Shown one piece after another: positions 37,973-46,514 of a stretch of DNA of 64,000 nt. Each line of letters opens with the position of its first letter. The stretch's first letter is position 1. Source of the DNA: Desulfosporosinus sp. Sb-LF (GTDB lineage: Bacteria > Bacillota > Desulfitobacteriia > Desulfitobacteriales > Desulfitobacteriaceae); assembly GCF_004766055.1 (NCBI RefSeq), contig NZ_SPQR01000001.1:1-64000 (forward strand), given 5' to 3'. Made by a program: the position numbers and the translations under genes. A model generated the notes under the pieces. That model saw nothing but the letters and a program-made list of their open reading frames with translations. It did not search any database and was not told where the DNA came from.

Positions 37973-38302
37973 ATGGCAGGTGCAAATGTTAAAACCTTTA
38001 CTACTGAGAACTTTGAGTCAGATGTTTTGAAGTCTGAAAAAGCAGTTTTGGTGGATTTTTGGGCTCCTTGGTGTAGTCCATGCCGCATGGTTGCTCCGAT
38101 TGTAGAAGAACTTGCGGATGAATATGTTGGCAGAATTGTTATTGGAAAAGTCAATGTAGACGAGAATGGCCCAATTGCCGGTCAATATGGGGTCATGAGT
38201 ATTCCAACACTCGGTATTTTCAAAGGGGGCAAGATGGTTGACAAAATCGTTGGCTTCCGTGGAAAAGCTGATCTTGTCAAAATGCTTGACGCACAGATCT
38301 AA
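37973..38302 (+). CDS. trxA: Thioredoxin
   Basis: This 109-residue disulfide reductase has the thioredoxin fold. Its active site is [10 protein letters not shown]: the dipeptide between the cysteines is Ser-Pro instead of the usual Gly-Pro, which may shift its redox potential. The cis-proline loop [11 protein letters not shown] is present. It lies 21 bases after csoR, before a terminator. It is probably transcribed from the csoR promoter and thus metal-responsive, which is inference. Confidence 0.93.
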   Translation: MAGANVKTFTTENFESDVLKSEKAVLVDFWAPWCSPCRMVAPIVEELADEYVGRIVIGKVNVDENGPIAGQYGVMSIPTLGIFKGGKMVDKIVGFRGKADLVKMLDAQI

Positions 38303-38356
38303 GTTTTATCTGGGCTTATCTAGCTCTTTCGTATAGCTCTTAATAAATACAGACAG

Positions 38357-38386
38357 AAGCGATGCCCCTTAAACTGGGCATCGCTT
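38357..38386 (+). terminator. Terminator after trxA
   Basis: AAGCGATGCCC (38357-38367) pairs perfectly with GGGCATCGCTT (38376-38386) around an eight-base loop, followed by TCTT. Confidence 0.82.
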
Positions 38387-38482
38387 TCTTAATTAACTAG
38401 TTTTAATTTCCTGGGAGTTCACAAGTATCCTGCCTTTGGGAGTATTTAACTTAGAAGATTGATAAGAAGGGGAGTAGGGCAA

Positions 38483-39532
38483 ATGGAGCATTTCTACAAA
38501 AGGTTCGATTTTCGTAGTGACACGGTGACCGTGCCGACTCAGGTGATGCGCGAAGCGATGTACAAGGCTGAAGTGGGGGATGATGTCTTAGGAGAGGATC
38601 CGACCATTCAACGATTGGAACGCTTAGCGGCTGATAAAGTGGGCAAAGAAGCTGCACTTTTTGTGACGAGTGGGACGCAGGGGAACCTTGTCGCGGTTCT
38701 AACCCATACTAAACGCGGGGATGAAGTAATTCTGGAATCAGAGGCTCATATTTATTATTATGAAGTTGGTGGGATGGCTGCTTTAGGTGGTGTGATTCCT
38801 CGTCTCATCGAGGGAGAAGCTGGGATAATCACTCCAGAAGCTCTGAAAAAAGCGTTGCGGGGAGAAAATATCCATTTTCCTAGCGCTTCGTTGCTTTGCC
38901 TTGAAAACTCTCATAACCGAGCTGGAGGGGCGATTTGGACCCCCAATCAAGTAAAATCGGTTGCTGAGGTCGCCCAAGAACGAGGGCTTCATGTGCACGT
39001 AGATGGCGCTCGCTTGTTTAATGCGGCTATCGCTCAGAACTGTGAGGCTTCAGACCTGGTGGCTCCAGTTGATTCGGTGATGTTTTGCCTTTCCAAAGGA
39101 CTAGGGGCACCGGTGGGGTCCATGCTTGCTGGAAGTGCAGAGTTTATTAATCGTGCAAGGAAAATGCGTAAAATGCTGGGCGGAGGGATGCGCCAAGCTG
39201 GGATTTTGGCTGCTGCTGGGATCGTAGCTTTGGAAAGCATGACTGAAAGATTAGGCGATGATCATTCGTTGGCCTTGAAAATTGGACAAGCACTTTCTGA
39301 CATCCCGAATGTAAGTGTTGATTTGGAACGGTTAAAGACTAACATTGTACTAGCCGAGATCGATCCGGCTTGGGGTTCGGCTGAAGAACTTGTCCAGGCT
39401 TTAGAAGCCTCGGGAGAGATTTTAGCCGCGGATTTCGGACCGCAGACTGTCCGATTTGTAACTCATAAGGATGTTGGGGAACATGACGCTGCAAAGTTGA
39501 TTGAGACAGTTAAGCAGATTATGGAAGGTTAA
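38483..39532 (+). CDS. ltaE: Low-specificity L-threonine aldolase-like PLP enzyme
   Basis: This protein of about 349 residues belongs to the beta-eliminating lyase/threonine aldolase family, which splits L-threonine or L-allo-threonine to glycine and acetaldehyde. It opens DFRSDTVTVPT and has EVGDDVLGEDPT. HVDGARLFNAA holds the PLP aspartate, and FCLSKGLGAPVGS the PLP lysine. The start at 38483 is chosen from AGGGGAGTAGGGC upstream. Its last 14 bases overlap the end of rarA, which runs the other way. Confidence 0.92.
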   Translation: MEHFYKRFDFRSDTVTVPTQVMREAMYKAEVGDDVLGEDPTIQRLERLAADKVGKEAALFVTSGTQGNLVAVLTHTKRGDEVILESEAHIYYYEVGGMAALGGVIPRLIEGEAGIITPEALKKALRGENIHFPSASLLCLENSHNRAGGAIWTPNQVKSVAEVAQERGLHVHVDGARLFNAAIAQNCEASDLVAPVDSVMFCLSKGLGAPVGSMLAGSAEFINRARKMRKMLGGGMRQAGILAAAGIVALESMTERLGDDHSLALKIGQALSDIPNVSVDLERLKTNIVLAEIDPAWGSAEELVQALEASGEILAADFGPQTVRFVTHKDVGEHDAAKLIETVKQIMEG

Positions 39533-40865
39533 CCTGAAATTTAAACGTTTTTTCGGTTTCTTTAGTGTTGTTAGGTTTTTTAAGGGATCGGTCTGACTCC
39601 TTTCCCATGTCAGAGGGGTTATAAAAAGTTTGACCTTGAACATGGGGGGGGAGGTAGGTCTGGTCGACCCAGTGATTGGGGTAGGAATGTGGGTAAAGAT
39701 ATCCTTGACCATTCCCCAATTTTGTCGCATCAGGGTAGTGGCTGGATTTAAGATGGGCAGGCACTTCCCCAGTGGGGTAGTTTTTTACATAAGAAAGGGC
39801 GAGGTCCATGCTTTGGACGGCGCTGTTGCTTTTTGGAGCGGTCGCGATAGCCAGTACAGCTTGAGCCATGGGGATCCGTGCCTCAGGCAGTCCAAGCCAT
39901 TCGAGAGCATTGGCGGCTGCATGAGCCTGGAGCATGGCCAATGGATCTGCGAGCCCAACGTCCTCAGACGCGTGGACTATTATACGACGCATGATGAAAC
40001 GTGGGTCCTCACCAGCCTCTAGTAAAACGGCTAGCCAGTAGAGCGCGGCATCCGGGTCTGAGCCACGCATACTTTTGATAAATGCGGAAATGATGTCATA
40101 ATGATTGTCTCCTGCTTTGTCAAAACGGATGGCTCTTTGCTGTATCGATTCTTCTGCTATGGCGAGGGAGATAAGGCGAATCCCGTTTTCAAGTGGAGTG
40201 GTGAGAACGGCCAATTCTAAGGCATTAAGAGCCCTTCGTAAATCCCCGTTGGCATAATTGACCCAGTGTTCCCAGGCTGGAGGGAGGATTTCCACCTTAT
40301 ACTGTCCTAGGCCTCGTTCTGTATCCGTTAAAGCGTTTTCAAGTCCAAGACGGATTTCTGGAGGGCTAAGAAGCTCTAAACGGAAAAGCGTGGATCGGCT
40401 AAGGAGTGCGGAGTTAAGTTCAAAGAAGGGGTTTTCTGTCGTGGCCCCGATGAAGGTGATGGTGCCGTCTTCGACGGCAGGAAGAAGGGCATCTTGTTGC
40501 CCCTTATTAAAGCGGTGAACTTCATCACAGAAAACTAAGGTGCGTTTCCCGTAAAGGTGTAGGTCATCAGTAGCTTGTGTGATGATTGCGCGGATGTCTT
40601 TGACACCAGAGGTGACCGCATTGATGCGAATAAAACTTGACGTTGTCTTGGCCGCGATGACCTGTGCTAGAGAGGTTTTGCCTGTTCCAGGTGGGCCATA
40701 GAGGATTAGTGAAGAAACACGGTCAGCGTCAATAGCCCGTCTCAGGAGTTTTCCAGGTCCAAGTATATGACTCTGGCCGATGTATTCGTCGAGTGTTCTA
40801 GGGCGCATACGTTCAGCAAGAGGCGCGACCTGATGCTGATCAAATGAGGCGGAAAAAAGATCCAT
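39519..40865 (-). CDS. rarA: Replication-associated recombination protein A (RarA/MgsA AAA+ ATPase)
   Basis: This 448-residue clamp-loader-like ATPase acts at stalled replication forks. It has the family opening PLAERMRPRTLDEYIGQ, Walker A GPPGTGKTSLA, Walker B VFCDEVHRFNK, sensor GATTENPFFELN, and the MgsA C-terminal domain ending YPHSYPNHWV.QTYLPP. The last 30 residues or so are a Lys/Asn/Thr-rich tail not typical of the family, encoded where the gene approaches and overlaps ltaE. It may be a harmless read-on after loss of an earlier stop. Confidence 0.95.
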   Translation of the reverse strand: MDLFSASFDQHQVAPLAERMRPRTLDEYIGQSHILGPGKLLRRAIDADRVSSLILYGPPGTGKTSLAQVIAAKTTSSFIRINAVTSGVKDIRAIITQATDDLHLYGKRTLVFCDEVHRFNKGQQDALLPAVEDGTITFIGATTENPFFELNSALLSRSTLFRLELLSPPEIRLGLENALTDTERGLGQYKVEILPPAWEHWVNYANGDLRRALNALELAVLTTPLENGIRLISLAIAEESIQQRAIRFDKAGDNHYDIISAFIKSMRGSDPDAALYWLAVLLEAGEDPRFIMRRIIVHASEDVGLADPLAMLQAHAAANALEWLGLPEARIPMAQAVLAIATAPKSNSAVQSMDLALSYVKNYPTGEVPAHLKSSHYPDATKLGNGQGYLYPHSYPNHWVDQTYLPPHVQGQTFYNPSDMGKESDRSLKKPNNTKETEKTFKFQVNLP

Positions 40866-41266
40866 GTTGATGTTCCTTTCTGGAGAGGAAGTGTCTTAGC
40901 ACGTTCGCAATCGCTCCTTGTGAAGTTGGTCGTGGCCCCTTCACTTATGCCTGAGAAAAAGGTCCCCAGCTTGCATACAATTTTGCTCGTACAACTTGAT
41001 CCTGTTAGTGATAATAATACATGACCTTACCGCAAAAAGCACTACTGCGAAGAACGGACGTTAGGGGAATATGCCTGTGCGATTAAGAGTACTTTCGAGC
41101 TTCGACAGCAGAATTAGACATAGAGAAACAAAATACTAGTATAGAAAAAAGAGAAGTAAATGAGTTGGATATACTCTTGACAAATCCCGAGTGTTTTTAT
41201 AAGATATGTTCGAAAGATAAAATAGAGTTCAAGAAGGATTTAACTCTTGGAAAAGAGGTGAGGGTG
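40866..41266. promoter_or_regulatory. Intergenic region with the rrf2 promoter
   Basis: These 401 bases separate the divergent rarA and rrf2 genes. A good promoter toward rrf2 is present: TTGACA (41177-41182), 17-base spacer, TAAGAT (41200-41205). It lies about 60 bases before the chosen start. I saw no gene, tRNA or repeat in the rest. The promoter overlap with the 5' part of a longer rrf2 frame argues against that longer start. Confidence 0.65.
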
Positions 41267-41719
41267 TTGAAACTCTCGACCAAAGGTCGGTATGGTGTAA
41301 AGGCCATGTTTGACTTAGCTCAACATATGGGTGAAGGCCCGACTTCTTTGAAAAGCATCGCAGAGAGACAGGGCATTTCCGAACATTATTTGGAGCAACT
41401 CGTTTCGGGTTTGCGTAAAGCGGGACTTGTAAAGAGCGTTCGTGGGGCGCAGGGTGGTTATTTATTGGGAAGAGAACCTGGTAAAATAAAAATTGGGGAT
41501 ATCATTCGCGTGTTGGAAGGGCCAATTGCTCCTGCTGATTGTGTTTCCGAGGAGGATCCGGAATGTTGCGCTAAGGCGGAATATTGCGTTACCCGGACAA
41601 TTTGGGAGAAAGTGCGAGATTCCATTGCTGATGTACTCGATTCCATCACGCTTGAAACGATGCTAGAAGATGCTAAGAAACTTGAATCAGAGCGAAGTTT
41701 ATACATGTATTATATTTAA
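41267..41719 (+). CDS. Rrf2-family (IscR-like) regulator of Fe-S cluster genes
   Basis: This 150-residue regulator has a winged-helix DNA-binding domain (MKLSTKGRYGVKAMFDLA opening, recognition region EHYLEQLVSGLRKAGL). A cysteine-rich segment with Cys92, Cys100/101 and Cys107 resembles the cluster ligands of IscR (Cys92, Cys98, Cys104). It sits at the head of the cysteine desulfurase-IscU-MnmA operon, so it probably senses Fe-S status and controls it. I use the TTG at 41267, after GAGGTGAGGG; the in-frame start at 41165 precedes the promoter. Confidence 0.88.
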   Translation: MKLSTKGRYGVKAMFDLAQHMGEGPTSLKSIAERQGISEHYLEQLVSGLRKAGLVKSVRGAQGGYLLGREPGKIKIGDIIRVLEGPIAPADCVSEEDPECCAKAEYCVTRTIWEKVRDSIADVLDSITLETMLEDAKKLESERSLYMYYI

Positions 41720-41767
41720 TCAAATACTTCGCTTCAAAGAAATTCTTATATAAGGGAGGGAGCCCCC

Positions 41768-42955
41768 ATGCGGCGAGTTTATTTAGACCATAGTGCTACG
41801 ACCCCGGTTGATCCGGAAGTGGCTGCCTTAATGATGACGTATTACACTGAGAAATATGGTAACCCGTCAAGTGTTCACAGTTTTGGTAGAGAGGCTAAAC
41901 AAGCTTTAGAGGAAGCCCGAAATCAAGTAGCAGAGTTGATTGGAGCTAACCCTAAAGAAGTGACGTTTACCAGCGGTGGAACGGAAGCGGATAATCTAGC
42001 AATTCTAGGTACAGCAGAGGCACTCCGCAAAAAAGGTAAACATATTATTACCTCTTGTATTGAACACCACGCTGTGCTAGAAACCTGTGAGTACTTAGAA
42101 AAGAACGGATTTGACTTAACGGTTATTCCTGTGGACGAAGAGGGAGTCCTTTCTGTCGAGGACGTGAAGAAGGCTATCCGGCCTGATACGATTTTGATTA
42201 GCGTGATGCATGCCAATAACGAAGTCGGTGCGATTCAGCCAGTTTCTGAAATTGGTGCATTGGCGAAAGAACATGGCATAACGTTCCATGTCGATGCGGT
42301 TCAATCTCTTGGTAAGATTCCCGTTAATGTCAATGACATGAATGTAGACCTTTTGACGGTATCTAGTCACAAAATATACGGTCCTAAAGGGGTAGGAGCA
42401 CTCTATATTCGTCAAGGTGTACGTGTTGTGCCTTTGGTTCACGGGGGAGGTCAAGAAAAGAAGCGCCGTTCGGGAACAGAAAATACACCGGGTATCATTG
42501 GATTTGGTAAAGCTTGTGAGCTTGCTGGGAAACGGATGGCGGATGATGCAAAGCATCATAAAAACTTACGTGATAAACTCATGAACGGTATTCAGGAACG
42601 TATTGACTTTGTGAAAGTTAACGGGCCTATCGGAGAAAAACGTTTACCGAATAACGTTAATGTCAGTATTAGGTTCGTCGAAGGAGAGGCTTTGTTACTC
42701 TCGCTAGATATGCTAGGAATTGCCGCATCAAGTGGTTCGGCTTGCACCTCAGGTTCTTTAGATCCTTCTCACGTGTTGCTTGCAATGGGGCTTATTCATG
42801 AGATTGCTCACGGTTCTCTTCGTTTCTCTTTGGGACGCCAGAACACGGAAGAAGAGGTCGATTATGTCCTTGAACAATTACCAAAAATCGTCGATCGTTT
42901 ACGTATGATGTCTCCCCTTTATGATCAAGTCACTCGTAGTAAACAGGCACAATAA
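41768..42955 (+). CDS. iscS: Cysteine desulfurase (NifS/IscS)
   Basis: This 395-residue PLP enzyme takes sulfur from cysteine for Fe-S clusters and thiolated tRNA. It has SGGTEADN, SCIEHHAVL, HVDAVQSLGK, the PLP lysine in SSHKIYGPKGVG, and the catalytic loop SSGSACTSGSLDPSHVL with the sulfur-carrying cysteine. The loop and length are of the IscS/NifS group I type. It lies between the Rrf2 regulator and the IscU-like scaffold, and mnmA follows, which points to a combined Fe-S and tRNA thiolation unit. Confidence 0.96.
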   Translation: MRRVYLDHSATTPVDPEVAALMMTYYTEKYGNPSSVHSFGREAKQALEEARNQVAELIGANPKEVTFTSGGTEADNLAILGTAEALRKKGKHIITSCIEHHAVLETCEYLEKNGFDLTVIPVDEEGVLSVEDVKKAIRPDTILISVMHANNEVGAIQPVSEIGALAKEHGITFHVDAVQSLGKIPVNVNDMNVDLLTVSSHKIYGPKGVGALYIRQGVRVVPLVHGGGQEKKRRSGTENTPGIIGFGKACELAGKRMADDAKHHKNLRDKLMNGIQERIDFVKVNGPIGEKRLPNNVNVSIRFVEGEALLLSLDMLGIAASSGSACTSGSLDPSHVLLAMGLIHEIAHGSLRFSLGRQNTEEEVDYVLEQLPKIVDRLRMMSPLYDQVTRSKQAQ

Positions 42956-42968
42956 GGAGGACTAAGAA

Positions 42969-43346
42969 ATGTATACAGAAAAGGTAATGGATCATTTTTC
43001 AAATCCGCGTAATGTTGGAGAAATTGAAAACCCAGCTGGTGTTGGTGAAGTTGGAAATGCAAAATGTGGAGACATTATGCGTATTTATTTAGATATTGAG
43101 GGAGACATTATTAAAGATGTGAAGTTCAAAACGTTTGGTTGTGGCGCTGCAGTCGCGACTAGCAGCATGGTCACGGAAATGGTCAAAGGGAAAACGATTG
43201 ATGAGGCTATGGTGATCTCGAATGCGGCTGTGGCGGAGGCCTTAGGAGGGCTTCCTCCGGCAAAAATGCATTGTTCTAATTTGGCCGCGGATGCACTTCA
43301 TGCGGCGATTAAAAATTACAAAGAAAAACCGCAAAGTAAGGAATAG
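42969..43346 (+). CDS. iscU: Fe-S cluster scaffold protein IscU/NifU N-terminal type
   Basis: This 125-residue scaffold assembles clusters with sulfur from the desulfurase encoded just upstream. The three ligand cysteines are visible as Cys33 (AKCGD), Cys58 (FGCGAA) and Cys102 (MHCSN), with the conserved Asp35. It lacks the C-terminal domains of full NifU. AGGAGGA precedes the ATG. It is 13 bases after iscS and 7 bases before mnmA. Confidence 0.95.
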   Translation: MYTEKVMDHFSNPRNVGEIENPAGVGEVGNAKCGDIMRIYLDIEGDIIKDVKFKTFGCGAAVATSSMVTEMVKGKTIDEAMVISNAAVAEALGGLPPAKMHCSNLAADALHAAIKNYKEKPQSKE

Positions 43347-43353
43347 ATGAAGC

Positions 43354-44463
43354 ATGGGTCAAACCACGAAAACTAAGGTAGTTGTGGGTATGAGCGGCGG
43401 TGTGGATAGTTCCATGGCCGCCGCTTTGCTCAAAGAAGAAGGTTATGATGTTATTGGGATAACCTTACAGATTTGGAGTTCCGCAGGTCCAGAGGTGGAA
43501 GGGGGTTGCTGCTCCATCTCGGCCATCGATGATGCTAGGCGGGTTGCCTTTCAGTTGGGAATTCCCCATTACGTCATGAATTTCCGATCGTATTTTGAGG
43601 AGACTGTGGTGGATTATTTCACGCAGTCTTATTTAGCTGGGGAAACTCCGAATCCTTGCTTGGCTTGTAATAAGCATGTCAAATTCTCAGAACTGTTGCG
43701 TAAAGCACGAGGACTGGGAGCAGAGTACATAGCAACGGGCCATTATGCACAAGTGGTACGGGATCCTGCCAGTGAACGATTTCTCTTGAGTAAGAGTGCA
43801 GATGGTCGCAAAGATCAGACCTACGCGCTTTATATGTTGACTCAGGAGCAACTTGCGCATACTCTTTTTCCATTGGCAGATCACCAAAAAGAGCATGTAC
43901 GAGAAATGGCTAGAGCACGAGGTTTAGGGGTAGCCAATAAACCTGAAAGCCAGGAGATTTGTTTTGTACCAGATGATGATTATGCTTCGTTTGTTCGGCA
44001 ACGATCAACCGTGCCGATAGAACCCGGGAATTTTGTTGATCTATCAGGAAATAGTCTGGGTAGGCATGAGGGGATTATTAACTTTACGGTTGGACAACGT
44101 AAGGGACTTGGAGTTACTTTTGGAAAGCCGATGTTTGTCGTAGGTATTAATCCCGATCGCAATGAGGTTGTTTTGGGAGAAGACCGAGATGTGTATACGG
44201 ATACACTTTGGGCAGTTGATCTAAACTGGATTGCTATTCCGGATTTGAAACAGCCATTAAAAGTGGAAGCGAAGATTCGGTATAACTCGCAAGGAGCGCC
44301 CGCAACTGTTTATCCTGGTGAGATCGGGGCAGATTATGGAGTAATGGTTCGTTTTGATGAACCACAGCGTGCAGTAACCCCAGGACAAGCCGTTGTTTTT
44401 TATCAGGGAAACTTAGTGGTTGGTGGGGGAATCATTATTTCGGATCCTCGAGGGCGCCGCTAA
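43354..44463 (+). CDS. mnmA: tRNA-specific 2-thiouridylase MnmA
   Basis: MnmA adds the 2-thio group to the wobble uridine of Lys, Glu and Gln tRNAs, using sulfur relayed from a cysteine desulfurase. The 369-residue protein has the PP-loop GMSGGVDSSMAA. The catalytic cysteines are in NPCLACNKHVKF and in ESQEICFVPDDDY. The MnmA C-terminal barrel follows (GQRKGLGV). Its place behind iscS and iscU supplies the sulfur donor. Confidence 0.96.
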   Translation: MGQTTKTKVVVGMSGGVDSSMAAALLKEEGYDVIGITLQIWSSAGPEVEGGCCSISAIDDARRVAFQLGIPHYVMNFRSYFEETVVDYFTQSYLAGETPNPCLACNKHVKFSELLRKARGLGAEYIATGHYAQVVRDPASERFLLSKSADGRKDQTYALYMLTQEQLAHTLFPLADHQKEHVREMARARGLGVANKPESQEICFVPDDDYASFVRQRSTVPIEPGNFVDLSGNSLGRHEGIINFTVGQRKGLGVTFGKPMFVVGINPDRNEVVLGEDRDVYTDTLWAVDLNWIAIPDLKQPLKVEAKIRYNSQGAPATVYPGEIGADYGVMVRFDEPQRAVTPGQAVVFYQGNLVVGGGIIISDPRGRR

Positions 44464-44581
44464 TTCAAGTTGATTAACAATTGGCAGAAAGTATGAATGA
44501 TTCTGCTAAAACCATGAATGAATTTTGGAGTAGTCGGGCAGAGTATAGTTAGAATTCTTTTTTAGCGAGGTGGAAGACGAA

Positions 44582-45076
44582 ATGCGACGCACACGAGAGA
44601 TTGTAGGATTACCTGTTTTGGATCTGAAAAGCGGAAACTCGATTGGTTGGGTACAGGATTTGGTTCTGGACAATGACAAAGATGAGGTTGTTGGGATTCT
44701 CTTAGAAGGCGGACATTTCTTCCAGTCGACTAAAGGAATTCCTCGAAAAGCCGTGGCAACGGTTGGCAAGGATGCGATAACCGTTCATGAAAAAACGGTC
44801 GAAGAACTTAAGGGGACAAGATGGTCTGATAAAGTGGGGAATGAAGTTTATACCCAAGGTGGAGACGCTAGAGGCACGATTAAGGATGTTTTTCTCGATG
44901 ACTCTGTTGAGAAAATGGTAGGATTCGAGGTTTCTGACGGGCTCTTTGCTGACCTTCTACACGGACGGGGAACTATACTTAGACCACGTGTCATTATCGA
45001 TGGGCAAGATATTTTAATTGTTGATAACCAAGTATCCCCCTTGGATCAAACAGATGAAGGGGGTTTACTATCATGA
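44582..45076 (+). CDS. PRC-barrel domain protein (two repeats)
   Basis: This 164-residue protein contains two PRC-barrel-like domains: residues about 3-75 (REIVGLPVLDLKSGNSIGWV) and about 85-150 (GNEVYTQGGDARGTIKDV). PRC barrels bind RNA or serve as adaptors in several bacterial proteins. No specific role is evident. The ATG at 44582 follows GAGGTGG; a GTG at 44570 overlaps it. It overlaps the next gene by four bases (ATGA). Confidence 0.8.
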   Translation: MRRTREIVGLPVLDLKSGNSIGWVQDLVLDNDKDEVVGILLEGGHFFQSTKGIPRKAVATVGKDAITVHEKTVEELKGTRWSDKVGNEVYTQGGDARGTIKDVFLDDSVEKMVGFEVSDGLFADLLHGRGTILRPRVIIDGQDILIVDNQVSPLDQTDEGGLLS

Positions 45077-45267
45077 ATTGTCCAGTATGTTCAGGTCGTT
45101 CTACTGGTAAGGTAGGAGTGGAACAATTCTATTGTTGGGATTGTTGTGTTGAATTCGCGACTCAAACTGACAAAGTTGTTATTTATGATTTAGCAGAAGA
45201 TGGTTCTTTGGTTGCTTGGGATGAGCCAACCTTTGATGAAGGTGTTTCCTGTGCTGCTCTGGAGTAA
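45073..45267 (+). CDS. Small zinc-ribbon-like protein
   Basis: This 64-residue protein has a CPVC (Cys3, Cys6) and CWDC (Cys21, Cys24) pair, a likely zinc ribbon, followed by an acidic C-terminal half. It overlaps the PRC-barrel gene by four bases (ATGA), which supports translation and a linked role. I do not recognise a named family. A long terminator follows at 45345. Confidence 0.75.
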   Translation: MNCPVCSGRSTGKVGVEQFYCWDCCVEFATQTDKVVIYDLAEDGSLVAWDEPTFDEGVSCAALE

Positions 45268-45344
45268 TTTCCTTTTTCAAATTTTGTTACTTGTTAAAGG
45301 TGGTATTCCTTTGTAAGGGATGACATTAACGGAATGCTTTAATA

Positions 45345-45391
45345 TTGATCATCAAGAAAAGCGCGCCTTGCGCGCTTTTCTTGATGATCAA
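45345..45391. terminator. Long perfect-stem terminator
   Basis: A 22-bp perfect inverted repeat (45345-45366 and 45370-45391) with loop CTT has GCGCGC next to the loop and TTTTC after it. It lies about 77 bases after the zinc-ribbon gene. Confidence 0.82.
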
Positions 45392-45441
45392 ACAAATAGT
45401 ATCCGTCGCATTAACACTAGGAATCTCGGGAAGGTGATACG

Positions 45442-46473
45442 ATGAACCATAAAAATTGGAAATGGATTTTCGTGGGAATTTGTCTGCTCCTAGGAATGCT
45501 TCTTCTATTTAAAGTGAGAACGATTTTAGGCCCTTTTTTCCTTGCTTTTGTACTGGCCTATCTTTTGGACCCCTTGGTTGAAGTATTGGAGCGACATGGG
45601 ATTAGTCGGAATCGGTCAATCGCGATAATTTTTATCTTGATTATTGCAATACTGGCTACCACAGTTTTTCTTGTTCTTCCAATAATCTATAATGAACTTA
45701 GCAAATTAGCGGTAATTTTACCGAATACGATTCAGTCTGTCACCGAAAGGATTGAGGGATTCCGCGAGCAGTTTAAGGCTACTGGTTTGCCAAGCCGTGT
45801 TGCGCTGGTCGTTGATCAACATTTAGGGCAGGGCGAAGTGATTGTCGCAGAGCAACTTAATCTGTTTTTAGAAAGTTTACCAAAGGCATTGTCTTCAGTC
45901 TCCCTTTACATATTGTCTCCTGTGATTGCTATTTATTTTTTAGCCGATTGGAAAGGGTTAGGGAATGGATTTTTTCGAATTATCCCCCAACGCTGGCGGA
46001 TGGAATGGCGACGATTGTGGCAAGACGTTAACCATGTGATCCGGCAATTTGTACGTGGAGATTTAGTAGTTGCAGTAATTGTAGGGGCACTGATCGGGAT
46101 TGGCGTAAAGTTGGTGGGTATGGAGTATGCTCTGCTGATTGGTTTGATCTGCGGGGTATTTGACCTTATTCCGTACTTTGGCCCAGTGATTGGTGCAGTG
46201 CCTGCAGTTTTGCTAGCATTAACGAAGTCCCCAGTTATGGCATTGAAGGTCGCCTTGATCATTTTAATCGTGCAACAGCTGGAAGGAAATATCATCTCGC
46301 CCAAGCTCATGGGGGAAAGTGTGGGGCTGCATCCGTTATGGGTTGTGTTTGCCCTATTAGCATGTGGTGAAATTGCCGGATTTTGGGGTATGTTTTTGGC
46401 TGTTCCTTTAGCTGCTGTGATCCGAGTTGTTTTCAATCATATATATTTCAGGTTAGTTTCGTCCAAGGTGTAA
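45442..46473 (+). CDS. AI-2E family membrane transporter
   Basis: This 343-residue membrane protein has about seven or eight helices and the typical layout of the AI-2E (PerM/YtvI) family. Two helices open it, then comes an extracellular part, and a C-terminal block follows with FDLIPYFGPVIGAVPA and EGNIISPKLMGESVGLHPLWV. Family members have been linked to export of autoinducer-2 or Na+(Li+)/H+ antiport; the substrate here is unknown. GGAAGGTG precedes the ATG. The gene is upstream of alaS, as in many Firmicutes. Confidence 0.9.
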   Translation: MNHKNWKWIFVGICLLLGMLLLFKVRTILGPFFLAFVLAYLLDPLVEVLERHGISRNRSIAIIFILIIAILATTVFLVLPIIYNELSKLAVILPNTIQSVTERIEGFREQFKATGLPSRVALVVDQHLGQGEVIVAEQLNLFLESLPKALSSVSLYILSPVIAIYFLADWKGLGNGFFRIIPQRWRMEWRRLWQDVNHVIRQFVRGDLVVAVIVGALIGIGVKLVGMEYALLIGLICGVFDLIPYFGPVIGAVPAVLLALTKSPVMALKVALIILIVQQLEGNIISPKLMGESVGLHPLWVVFALLACGEIAGFWGMFLAVPLAAVIRVVFNHIYFRLVSSKV

Positions 46474-46478
46474 TACGG

Positions 46479-46508
46479 TTGACAAAGAAGACATTCCCTG
46501 TATATACT
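46479..46508 (+). promoter_or_regulatory. Promoter of the alaS leader
   Basis: TTGACA (46479-46484) and TATACT (46503-46508) are 18 bases apart; TATATA (46501-46506) is an alternative -10. Transcription should start near 46515. Confidence 0.7.
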
Positions 46509-46514
46509 TTATAA

